Part shown: positions 30,889-40,600 of the stretch, piece by piece | How positions within the stretch are numbered: the first letter of the stretch is position 1 | How the letters are laid out: each line of letters opens with the position of its first letter | Assembly (NCBI GenBank): GCA_963808135.1 | Contig: CAWEFA010000027.1 | Span: forward strand, 1-64,000 | Direction: 5' to 3' | Length of the DNA stretch: 64,000 nt | Source of the DNA: CAWEFA01 sp963808135 | Lineage (GTDB): Bacteria; Bacteroidota; Bacteroidia; Bacteroidales; DTGW01 | Made by a program: the position numbers and the translations under genes | Notes under the pieces: generated by a model | Seen by the model: the letters and a program-made list of their open reading frames with translations, nothing else | Told to the model about the DNA's origin: nothing | Database searches by the model: none

Positions 30889-33190
30889 TTATTTAGATTT
30901 ATAATTAGCTATCATTATTTGTCCAAGGCTTATTCCTCCATCATTGCAAGGTACCTTAGTATGATAAAACACTTCAAATTTTTCATTTCTCAATACATTA
31001 ATCGTATTGGACAATAAAAAATTGTTACCAAAGACGCCACCGCTCAATACAACTCTTTTTAGTTTTGTGTCTTTGGATATTCGTTTTACAGTTTCCAGTA
31101 TAATTTGAACCATAGTAGAATGGAACTTTCTGCTCATAATGTTCTTTGGTGTATTTTTATCAAGGATATCCTCAAGAATTCCAATAATTATTTTGCGAAA
31201 GTCTACCTCATACAAGTCTTCCTTAGGTTCGATATTATATTTATATGAGCCAATTCTTGTATTATCGGCATTCAAAAGTAACTCAAGCTCAATTGCTGCT
31301 TGAGCTTCGTATTGAATTTCAGTACAAATATTAAGTAATGCAGAGACCCCGTCAAATAGCCTTCCCACGCTAGATGTTTGAAATGAATTTAATTTTTTAT
31401 CATACATTGCATTAAGAAAACTCATTCTATCTTCAGGAACTTCTGAGAAAAACAACTTTTTTATTTCACTAAATTCAATTTGAATACTTTGTTTTAATAA
31501 ATCAAATGCAATTCTATATGGTTCTTTAACGGCTTTATCACCACCAAGCAAATTAATATCTCTCAACTTGGCAGCTCGATAAAAATCTTTATAACCACCA
31601 ACAAGAAACTCTCCCCCCCACATTTTCCCATCTGTACCATAGCCATTACCATCAAATATTACACCTATAACTTCTCCATCCAAATTATTCTCAACCATGC
31701 AAGAAGCCATATGTGCATGATGGTGTTGTATCAAGCAATAAGGCAATGCCTTTTGTTTAATAGTTTTAATTGTAGAAACAAAATTTGGATGCATATCACA
31801 GGCAACAATCTCAGGAGTTATCTCAAACAAATCCTGCATCTTTTCAGAGCACTCTAAATGAGAAGAAAATGTCTCGTTATTTTTCAGATCTCCAATATGC
31901 TGACTGATATAAACCTTATTATTTTTACTTAATGCAACTGTATTTTTTAATTCTGATCCTACTGCAATTATCTCTTTTAACTCTTCATTAGTATTAATTG
32001 TTAATGGAGAAAACCCTCTTCCAATTCTAATAACAGAGGTAAACCCAATATTTTCAGGTTGTAAATTTGTGTATCTAACTATAGAATCATCTAACCTTGT
32101 ATGAATATCTCTATCATTAACAAGCATGTAATCAACTATATGCCCAAGCTTATCTACTCCTTCATCATTTTTATATTGTATTGGCTCACTGGATGTATTT
32201 GCACTTGTCATAACAAGAACAGAAAGTTCGTTATTCTTAAATAACAAGTGATGAAGCGGCGTTGAAGGTAACATTACTCCTAAATTTGGATTTTTGGGTG
32301 CAATACACTCTGGCAATAAATTATTCTTTCTTCTTAGTATAACAATTGGACGCTGAACTGAGCTTAACAATGCATTCTCTTCTTTTGATAGATAAACATG
32401 ACTCATTGTAGTTTCTAAATCCTTCATCATTAGAGCAAAGGGCTTTAAATCTCTTTTTTTTCTTTTCCTGAGTTTTTCTAATGCGTATTCATTAAAAGCA
32501 TCGACAGCCAGATGAAATCCTCCCAAACTTTTTATTCCGACTATTTTACCTTCTTTCAGCTGCTCAACAATGAAATTAATCGGTTCATTTGAACTAACTG
32601 TATTTCCACAGTTATCCAAAACTTGAAGTTTGGGTCCGCAGTGTTCGCACGCATTGGGCTGGGCGTGATATTTCCAATCAGTTATATCTTCATATTCACT
32701 TCTACATTTTTCACACATTATAAAGGATTTCATTGTCGTATTAGCTCTATCATAAGGCATATTTTGTATGATAGAATATCGGGGACCGCAATTTGTGCAG
32801 TTGATAAAAGGATAATTCCATCTGCGATTACTTTTATCAAGCATTTCCGCAAGACAGTCATCACAAATTGTTGTATCTGTTGGAACTAATATATCTCGAT
32901 TTCTTTTTTGCACAACTCTTTTTTATTTCAAAGCTATTATAAGTTCCAGGAACTGTATCTGTAATCAACCTAAAAATACCCTGAATATCTGCCAAACACG
33001 GTTTTTTATCTAAGACGTCTTCAACAAACCTATCCAAAATACAGCTCTCCTGTTCAACCTCAAGTAAGACACCTTCCGAATCATTCAATACCCATCCATT
33101 AATCTGGTGTTCATTAGCAATTTTATGTAAGAAAGGCCTAAAACCTACTCCTTGCACAATACCTTTTATTCTATATTTTCTAACTACCAT
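30889..33190 (-). CDS. hypF: HypF-like carbamoyltransferase (one-base frameshift)
   Basis: Two frames (32861-33190 and 30889-32913) give the full four-part HypF of about 766 residues: acylphosphatase domain with GIVQGVGFRPFLHK; zinc fingers with CDDC, CTNCGPRYS, CEKCRSEYED and ACEHCGP; a YrdC-like domain (about 200-385); and a Kae1-like C-terminal domain with HHHAHMASCMVENN and IFDGNGYGTDGKMWGGEF. Removing one base from the T6 run at 32919-32924 joins SFEIK to RVVQKRNRDILVPTDT. HypF makes carbamoyl-adenylate from carbamoyl phosphate and ATP and passes the carbamoyl group to the C-terminal cysteine of HypE. Its normal purpose is the cyanide ligands of NiFe hydrogenase. No hydrogenase or hypABCD gene is seen here, so it may serve the NRPS product. 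Confidence 0.88.
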
Positions 33191-33218
33191 TAATTCCTAA
33201 TCTTTTATAAAATATCGA

Positions 33219-34220
33219 TTAACACAATCTCGGTAACTCAGCTCCTACAAGTTCTTCCAATTTTTCTTTTTCATTGTTTGTATTTATCATTACTACATTT
33301 GCATTTCGTTCAGCAGACACAGATCCTACGACTTGAGACTTCGTTCCATATTCATGCTTTTTAAGTATATCTATTACCTGTTGTTCAGAACCATTTTTTA
33401 CGAAAAGACAGAGACATCCTTCATTTGCCAGATTCAGCGGACTTATACCAAGCATATCACATGCCATTTCTACCTCATATCTAATAGGAAGTTTTTTATA
33501 TTCAAATATGATATCAAAACCTGTAGTATGAGCAAATTCAAACATAACAGAAGAAAACCCACCTCTAGTTACATCTCTCATAACTTTGATGGTGCCAGCT
33601 TCTACAGAACTGAGAAGTTCCTCAATCATATTATTAAGTGGAGCACAATCACTTTTTACTCGCTGCTCATAGCCGAGCCCCTCTCTTACTGATAAGAGAT
33701 GAATAGAATAATCCCCCAGGTTACTAGTAATTATTATCTTGTCTCCCGGAGCAATATTTTTAGTTCTTAATGGCTCTCTTTTGAATACACCTACTCCTGC
33801 AGTATTTATAAATATTTTGTCAGCAGCACCTTGGTTAACTACTTTAGTATCTCCCGCAACTATCTTGATATTTGCCTCTTTAGCAACTTTTTTAATTGAA
33901 TCTAATATTTTCATTAAATCGGAGATTAGGAAACCTGATTCAATTATTAATGACAGAGTAAGAAATTTGGGGATTGCTCCAGATACAGCCAGATCATTAA
34001 CCGTCCCACAAATTGATACTTTACCAATGTCGCCATTTTCAAAAAATAATGGAGTTACAACAAATGAATCTGTTGTCATTGCTATCTTTCCTTCAATACT
34101 GAGTATCGCACTATCTTCCATTTGGCCTATATAAACTTCCTCCAATCTTTCTGCAATCAGATCAACTAATTCATGGCTAAGCTTTGCCCCGGTACCATGA
34201 TCCAAAATAATTTTATCCAT
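33219..34220 (-). CDS. hypE: HypE-like thiocarboxamide dehydratase
   Basis: 333 residues of the PurM/SelD-like fold: DHGTGAKLSHELVDLI at the start, ILSIEGKIAMTTDSFVVTPLFF (the ATP-binding DS), GKVSICGTVNDLAVSGA, IVAGDTKVV, MRDVTRGG near 217 and PLNLANEGCLCLFV. It ends in ELPRLC, with the terminal cysteine that accepts the carbamoyl group and is dehydrated by ATP to thiocyanate. All key HypE features are therefore present. It sits 28 bases upstream of hypF on the same strand. The role in the absence of hydrogenase genes is unknown; cyano or carbamoyl transfer to the peptide is a candidate. Confidence 0.93.
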   Translation of the reverse strand: MDKIILDHGTGAKLSHELVDLIAERLEEVYIGQMEDSAILSIEGKIAMTTDSFVVTPLFFENGDIGKVSICGTVNDLAVSGAIPKFLTLSLIIESGFLISDLMKILDSIKKVAKEANIKIVAGDTKVVNQGAADKIFINTAGVGVFKREPLRTKNIAPGDKIIITSNLGDYSIHLLSVREGLGYEQRVKSDCAPLNNMIEELLSSVEAGTIKVMRDVTRGGFSSVMFEFAHTTGFDIIFEYKKLPIRYEVEMACDMLGISPLNLANEGCLCLFVKNGSEQQVIDILKKHEYGTKSQVVGSVSAERNANVVMINTNNEKEKLEELVGAELPRLC

Positions 34221-34273
34221 ATCAAATCTTCTTAAATATATATTTATTAAGTTTTATTATCTGAATTATTGTC

Positions 34274-34309
34274 TCTAAGAAAACGCCAATAACTGCGAGT
34301 TTTCTTAGA
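34274..34309. repeat. Hairpin between the ATP-grasp and hypE genes
   Basis: The arm tctaagaaaac pairs perfectly with gttttcttaga (11 bp), with gc/gc able to extend it, around the loop caataact. It sits in the 106-base gap after the ATP-grasp stop codon and before hypE. There is no T-run next to it in the minus direction, so it may be an attenuator or processing site rather than a standard terminator. Confidence 0.65.
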
Positions 34310-34326
34310 AGCACAAATCAGGTATT

Positions 34327-35553
34327 TCATTCATAATTCCAAAGTAATTTTCTAATATCTTCGTCCCTCTTTTCAAGAACTAATAGATCTTTTGAATACA
34401 GCCAATATAGTCCTGGCATTGTATACATATCTACTGTTATAGGAGTTATTTGTCCTTCGGAAATAAAATATTTATGTCCAAGGTATTCCGGCATCAATTT
34501 TAATTCTTCCAAATTTTCTTTATTAGGCATTTTAAATTCTGTTTGCCTGCAAGAATAAAAAAAGCATACTTTCCCGTAAGCGGTTAGTTTTACTTTGTCT
34601 GAATTTAATTTGGGCGCTACTCCTAAATAACAATCTACGGATAATTCTACCAAATTAGGAGAATAGGTATGATTAAACAAATATGGAGCAACACCTCCAT
34701 GTAACCGTGCACCCGCCTCAATCATTACAGGCCCATTCTCTGAATTTATCAACTCCATATGAATTGGCCCAATCTTAATCTCTAATGCTGCTGCAGCAAG
34801 CTTGGCATAACTAATCATATCCTTAAATTCGTCACTGTTAGGATCAAGTGCTATAAGATCTTTATAGACAAAATCACACCCATTGAGTTTTATTTTATTG
34901 TATTTACATATAGAAGCAATCAAATAGTCATTATTATATGCAACCAAATCTATAACATACTCTGGCCCCTCGATAAAACTCTGAACTATAAATCCCTGAT
35001 TTAATTCACCTAAATTATTAACCTTGTTCCATTTAGCCAATTTCAATGTATCTCTAACAGCATCTTTTCCTTTTACCATCGAAACTCCATCTGTCCCTGC
35101 TGAGTTGACAGGTTTTACAACATATTTCATTGTAGCAGAAAGACACTCAACTACTTTATCAATTTGATTAAAGTCGCTAATTAATATTGAATCAATATAA
35201 GCAATGCCATGTTTGCACAAAGCAAGCTGCATTTCATGCTTTTTTCTTCGTATATTACTTGAATCAACAGGATTTCCTCTTACTCCCAGCTTATCCGCTA
35301 AAAAATCTGTTAAATAAATAGCAGTTTCACAGCCTGCAACAACAGCAAGCGGGTTTAGCTTTTTTAACTCCTTAATAATTTTGGGATCCCAATTATAAAT
35401 TTTAGTGAAATCTGTTTTTATCATCGAATTAATAAAACTTGCAGCAATAGTTTTTGATGATATAATCGCTACACATTCTACACCCTTTTTCGAAAAAGCA
35501 TTTGCATACATTTGTCCTGTAGAAAAAGGATCTACTATAATCACAGTATTCAT
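34327..35553 (-). CDS. ATP-grasp ligase (BacD-like)
   Basis: About 408 residues, with the start taken at MNTVIIVDPFSTGQMYA (an ATG 14 codons upstream also exists). The pre-ATP-grasp domain (1-110) is followed by the ATP-grasp core: YVVKPVNSAGTDGVSMV, FIVQSFIEGPEYVIDLVAYN, IGPIHMELINSENGPVMIEAGARLHGG. The last string, with E and R/N ligands for Mg-ATP, is typical of L-amino-acid ligases and carboxylate-amine ligases. It would form an amide or peptide bond by an acyl phosphate. Next to the NRPS and hypE/hypF, it may add an amino acid or amine to the product. Confidence 0.88.
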   Translation of the reverse strand: MNTVIIVDPFSTGQMYANAFSKKGVECVAIISSKTIAASFINSMIKTDFTKIYNWDPKIIKELKKLNPLAVVAGCETAIYLTDFLADKLGVRGNPVDSSNIRRKKHEMQLALCKHGIAYIDSILISDFNQIDKVVECLSATMKYVVKPVNSAGTDGVSMVKGKDAVRDTLKLAKWNKVNNLGELNQGFIVQSFIEGPEYVIDLVAYNNDYLIASICKYNKIKLNGCDFVYKDLIALDPNSDEFKDMISYAKLAAAALEIKIGPIHMELINSENGPVMIEAGARLHGGVAPYLFNHTYSPNLVELSVDCYLGVAPKLNSDKVKLTAYGKVCFFYSCRQTEFKMPNKENLEELKLMPEYLGHKYFISEGQITPITVDMYTMPGLYWLYSKDLLVLEKRDEDIRKLLWNYE

Positions 35554-35652
35554 ATTATAATTTTTCTTTTTTATGGTCAAGTTACTAGCCACCATTAAGG
35601 CTAAAATTTGTTTGAATAAATGTTCGTGGCTGGCTATTTTTGTCCTTTCTGT

Positions 35653-36243
35653 TTATTCAATTCTCATATATTTTTTAACTGCTTTTACATTTTCTTTATT
35701 TGTCAGCTTTTCAAGTAATGTAAAAGCAACATTAAGTCCTGTTGATGGTCCCGTTGATGTAATAATATTTTTATCTATGACAACCTCATCATCTTGAACA
35801 ATAGCTCCCATATCAGCAAGTTGATCCCTTCTAAAGCCAAAGGGAGTCTCTAAGTCATACGTAGTAGCATATCTATTTTGTAAAACACCTGATTTTGCAA
35901 CAGGAAGAGCGGCTACACATATTGATGCAATTATTTTTCCTTGTATATCAAATTGCCTAATCAGGTTGAGAAACCTTTCATCATAAGCATCCTCAAAAAA
36001 ACCTGCTTTTTCAAATCCGCCTGGTATTGCAAGGGCATCGTAATCAATTGTATTAATTTTTTCAAACTCAAGTTCTGGTTTTACAATCAGGTTCCATGTG
36101 CTTGCGATATCTTTTCTTAATCCTGTAGTAATTAAACCAACCGGTTCAGTTCCATAAGCTCTACTCCACCCCATTACATCAGTGAATACACTTGCTTCAT
36201 ATGCTTCAAAGCCTTGTGCTAAAAATAAAAGTACAGATTTCAT
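35653..36243 (-). CDS. DJ-1/PfpI family protein
   Basis: 196 residues: MKSVLLFLAQGFEAYEASVF with the conserved Glu, ALAIPGGFEKAGFF, and the nucleophile elbow IIASICVAALPVAKSGVL with Cys near 110; TSTGPSTGLNVAFTLL near the end. The family covers glyoxalase/deglycase, isocyanide hydratase and transcription-factor members. Isocyanide hydratase is worth noting because HypE chemistry makes a cyano group, but the sequence alone does not decide. An insertion sequence sits 6 bases in front of the start codon, so its native ribosome binding site and upstream link to the NRPS gene are lost. Confidence 0.85.
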   Translation of the reverse strand: MKSVLLFLAQGFEAYEASVFTDVMGWSRAYGTEPVGLITTGLRKDIASTWNLIVKPELEFEKINTIDYDALAIPGGFEKAGFFEDAYDERFLNLIRQFDIQGKIIASICVAALPVAKSGVLQNRYATTYDLETPFGFRRDQLADMGAIVQDDEVVIDKNIITSTGPSTGLNVAFTLLEKLTNKENVKAVKKYMRIE

Positions 36244-36249
36244 ATTTAA

Positions 36250-37390
36250 TAACTCATGTTACGCAAGTATATTAATTTAGGACAAAAAATCGATGAGAAC
36301 AGCTAGTCAAAGAGTCATTGAAAATTTATATACAGATTACCTGATGATCTCCACGCGTTTATGCACGGCAACCGGGCTTTCAGCATTGACAGATAAAGCA
36401 ATTAGCCACGACAAAGTTACCCGTTTACTATCTTCAGGTGCCTTTTCCAGTCAAAGTATTTGGAAAGAAGTAAAGCCATTTATCAGGGAAATTGAAAATA
36501 GCCAAGGTTGTATTTCTATAGACGACTCTATACAAGAGAAGCCATATACAGATGAGAATTCACTAATATGTTGGCATTTTGACCACACTAAAAAAAGGAG
36601 TGTGAAAGGGGTAAACTTTATAACAGCACAATATTGCAGTGAACAAGCAAACCTTCCTGTGGCAGTTGATTTTATTACCAAACCAGAACAAAAAACCAAT
36701 CCAAAGACAGGGAAGAAACAACGCAAAGCCAAGAAAACCAAAAATGCCTTATATCGGGAACTATTAACACAAGTGAGAAACAATCTCGTCAATTTTAGCT
36801 ATGTCCTCAATGATATTTGGTTCTGTTCGTCTGAAAATATGTGTTTTGTAAAAGAATCTATAAGAGTTGATTTTGTTATGGCCATCAAAGGTAACAGGAA
36901 AGTAGCCTTGAGCCATGATGATAAACTTGAAGGCAAGTATGTTAGGATTGAGGCGTTGCCACTGGAAAACGATGCTATTATTCATGTTTGGCTGAAAAAG
37001 GTGGGTTTTCCCATCGGAATAGCCAGGCAAGTCTTCAAAAACGGAGATGGAAGCAAAGGCATCCTTTATCTGGTTACAAGCGACCTCAACTTAACATACG
37101 GGCAAATTACTTCAATCTATCAAAAACGATGGAAAGTTGAAGAGTATCACAAAAGTGTCAAAAGCAATGCATCATTTGCCAAGTCTCCAACAAAAAGAGA
37201 GAATACACAAATTAGCCATTTTTGTGCAGCCATTCTCGCTTATGTGAAATTTGAAGTTCTTAAACTTAGGCACAGCCACAATCATTTTGAATTAAAGGAA
37301 AAACTGTATCTAAATGCCCTGAAAATGGCTTACAAAAATTTAAAGCAGATTGAAACTATTCCTATTTTTCAAGCTGCGTAACATGAGTTA
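36250..37390 (+). mobile_element. Insertion sequence (IS701-like) with terminal inverted repeats
   Basis: Terminal repeats taactcatgttacgca (36250-36265) and its exact complement tgcgtaacatgagtta (37375-37390) enclose one transposase gene, whose stop overlaps the right repeat. It is inserted between the NRPS gene and the DJ-1 gene in the opposite direction to both. A target duplication could not be resolved because both flanks are AT-rich (ends taa). Confidence 0.88.
36293..37381 (+). CDS. DDE transposase (IS701-like)
   Basis: 362 residues, intact. The first catalytic Asp is in CISIDDSIQEKPYTDEN, followed by HFDHTKKRSVKGVNF; the second Asp region is VDFVMAIKGNRK; the Glu is in YQKRWKVEEYHKSVKSN, the usual W..E.(6)K signature. 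Family placement as IS701-like rests on the DDxxxEKPY string and is tentative. It is a complete gene, so the element may still be active. Confidence 0.85.
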   Translation: MRTASQRVIENLYTDYLMISTRLCTATGLSALTDKAISHDKVTRLLSSGAFSSQSIWKEVKPFIREIENSQGCISIDDSIQEKPYTDENSLICWHFDHTKKRSVKGVNFITAQYCSEQANLPVAVDFITKPEQKTNPKTGKKQRKAKKTKNALYRELLTQVRNNLVNFSYVLNDIWFCSSENMCFVKESIRVDFVMAIKGNRKVALSHDDKLEGKYVRIEALPLENDAIIHVWLKKVGFPIGIARQVFKNGDGSKGILYLVTSDLNLTYGQITSIYQKRWKVEEYHKSVKSNASFAKSPTKRENTQISHFCAAILAYVKFEVLKLRHSHNHFELKEKLYLNALKMAYKNLKQIETIPIFQAA

Positions 37391-37473
37391 ATAATTATTT
37401 AGTTATTTAATGCGACCTTACAGCATGATAAATTGCATGCAATTATATTTCCATCTTAAATATCTGAATTAGA

Positions 37474-37612
37474 TAGAATTTCATTGTTGTCCGGTTAAAA
37501 TAATAATTTGAAAAATAGTTTCCTCACTTCACTTTGTTTCGTTCGGAATGACAAGCATTTATGTTTCCGGGAATCTCAATAAATTTATCGGACAACAGTG
37601 ATAGAATTTATT
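37474..37612. repeat. Small inverted-repeat element (MITE-like) at the NRPS 3' end
   Basis: Imperfect terminal repeats gaatttcattgttgtccggtt (37476-37496) and ttatcggacaacagtgatagaatt (37585-37608) enclose about 90 bases with no coding frame, including cctcacttcactttgtttcgttcggaatgaca, a common dispersed intergenic word. The right end touches the NRPS stop codon. It could be the remnant of an insertion sequence or the transcription stop of the NRPS gene. Confidence 0.6.
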
Positions 37613-40600
37613 ATTTTAGTAATTCTCTTATTAATGGATTAGTTTGTTTTATAATAGTTTCTATTACATACTTAAATTCATTTTTCATCTCAGTTATAAA
37701 CTCATCAGTAAATTTATTTGATTTATATATAATATTAAGCTTTAAATCATTAGGTTCAACACTTAATGTAACGACTAAATTATATTTAATATCTTGAACA
37801 AAACCACTATCCTTTATAGGATGGTCATATACTGTTATATACTTAGAATTATATTTCTTAATGTAGTCTGATAAGTCATTAACAAAAAATCCGATACCAC
37901 TTATTTGATTATTTTGCACTTCCATAAACTTCTTTGCATCCTCCTCAATTTGAGGATATGGATATCTTGAATATTTCATCGATTCGTAAAACTCTGATTT
38001 TACTTCCTCCAAAAATAAAGAGAATTCATTATCAATATTAATTTTAGTAGATAACAAAAGCTTGTTAACAAAGAGTCCTATATTATCATTAATCTCATTT
38101 AAATTTCTATTATGTATGTTCGTACATATAAGAATGTTACTATTATTAGTAATTTTATATAAAACAATGTTAAAAACACCTAATAAGTACGTAAACCAGG
38201 TTGCTTTATAATAATCCAACAAATTCTCAGTTTTTTCTTTAGTATCTCTTAAAATAAGTGAAGTTGATTTTGTAATATTTTTATTTAATGATAAATAATT
38301 ATCATTTGAAATATTTTTAAAATAGTGATTACTATTTTTTAACTTGAATTCCCAGAATTGTTTTGCCTGATTATTATTTAGTATCTCATCTTCACTTTTA
38401 AGAAATAAATCATTATTTAAAACAAGATTGGTATTCACTGTCCTATTCTCGTACAGTGAATCATAAATTCTATTAAAATTCTCCAAGAATACAGTTGATG
38501 AATAGCCGTCAAATATTATATGATGAATATTAATTAAAATTACTAATCCATTGACTCCTTTTAAAAGTTTGATTCTATATGGCGGGTATTGGGATAAATC
38601 AAAAACATGTTTATATTCATCTAAAATAAGTGTCTGAATCATGTTCTCATTTTCCACATTGCATGTTTCAATATTAACTATCGGGTTTCTAATAATTCGT
38701 TGCTTTAACAAATTATCTTCAAAAACAAAGAATGTTCTTAGAATCTCAAATCTTGCAATTATGAGATTAAATGTTTCCTTTATTAAATTTAATTTACAAT
38801 GTCCATTGACATCAAAGGCAAAAACAACATTAAATAAGCTATTGCCTTTAGAAAACCCCCAACACCATTTTTGCATGTATGAGACAGGTTTATATTCAAT
38901 AAATTCACAATCATAAGTGGATTTCTCATTATTCTTTTTAAGAATTAAACTTGCAAGATCCTGAAGTTTCACGTTATTGTATACTTCTGTAAATTCAATA
39001 TTCAAATTGAATTTTATTTTTGCCTCCTTACTTAGTCTGATTAGATTTAAAGAATTACCTCCTAATTCAAAAAAATTATCATCTACACTAATTTTTTCTT
39101 TCTCTTTTCCCAACACTTCGCTCCAAATCTCGACTAACTTTTCTTCTGTTTCATTTCTAGGGGCAACACATTCTTTACTTAAAGGTATTTCAAGTGAGGT
39201 TAATTTTTTTAAGTCAACCTTCCCATTTGCTGAAACAGGAAATTTATCGATTTGCAGGAAATACGTTGGCTGCATATATTCAGGCAGGAAATTAGATAAA
39301 TATTGCCTTATTTCATGTTCATTAATTTGTTTTGATGCTATATAATAAGCATTAATTTTATTATCACCTGATTTACTGCTATTATTATTTATTGTTACAA
39401 CAGCTTCAGAAATATCTGGAAATTCACTGAGTTTGTGTTCGATTTCCCCAAGTTCTATACGATAACCTCTAACCTTAATTTGTAAGTCATTCCTTCCAAG
39501 AAAATGTATATTGCCATCTAAATCCCATTTGGCTAAATCTCCTGTTTTGTAAATAAGTTCATTCTCTATAAAAGGATTTTTAACAAATCTTTCCTTAGTT
39601 AGGGTGGTGTTATGGATATAACCATTGGAAAGTGCAACTCCTCCGACATATATTTCTCCTTCTACATTTGCAGGTACTAATTTTAAATACTTATCAAGAA
39701 TATAAATATTTGTGTTATTAATTGGTCTGCCAATAGAAGGTAAAACACTCCAACTTTTAATATCGCTATCTAACTGGTAGGATGTTACTACATGTGTTTC
39801 TGTTGGGCCATATTGATTTGTTAAGGTACAGCCTTTAACCAAACTAAACATGTTTCTTATAGATGTTGTGGTTTTGAGTTGTTCTCCAGCTGTAATTACT
39901 TCTTGTAAGGATTTTGGATAATTTATGTTATTGCAGGATTCAGCTATTTGTTGCAAAGCAACATAAGGTAAGAATATTCGTTCTATTTGTTGCTGTTCCA
40001 TATGCTTAATCAATTCATCGGTGTCAATTCGTAATTCATCAGTACAAACACTTAATGTTCCCCCACTACAAAGGGTTGTAAACATCTCTTGAAATGAAAC
40101 GTCAAAACTTAGAGGGGTAAACTGTAATGTGGTGGCTCCTTCTTTAACTTTTGTTTTAGATAATTGCCAATTAATCAAATTATATAAAGGTTTGTGTCCC
40201 ATTGCAACACCTTTCGGTGTTCCAGTAGAACCGGATGTATATAAAATATAGGCCAGGGCATCAGAAGTAATTTTTGGTATTTCATATACATCGTTCGCAT
40301 TGTAAATTTTCTTTTGTAAATCTAATAATATTACATTTCTGGAATATTGTTTTTCTTTTCCTGTTTTAGGCATATAGGCTATCCCGTCAATGTTTTTCAA
40401 TGTGTTGTAGTTTGGGAAATTTGGCCTTGAATTAATATATTCGGAGACCAGTTCGTATAATGTAACTTCTCCCTCACCTGTAACAAGTACATCTATATTT
40501 TTATCGTTTACAGCGGTTGCATGCTCACTATTAATATATGGGCCTCCGGCAATTATTTTCAAATTTGGGAACCAATTTTTTATAACTGCAACCGTTTTAT

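Noticed and set aside
11437..32924. Homopolymer frameshifts as phase-variable contingency sites
   Set aside because: The runs are only 3-8 bases long and differ in base and place from gene to gene; read error or decay explains them better than switching.
30889..34220. hypE/hypF as part of a hydrogenase maturation operon
   Set aside because: No hydrogenase subunit, hypA, hypB, hypC or hypD was seen in 64 kb; this does not exclude such genes elsewhere in the genome.
37611..39000. Thioesterase or reductase domain at the NRPS end
   Set aside because: The last 430 residues show C-domain features (HHIIFDG) and no GxSxG or Rossmann motif.
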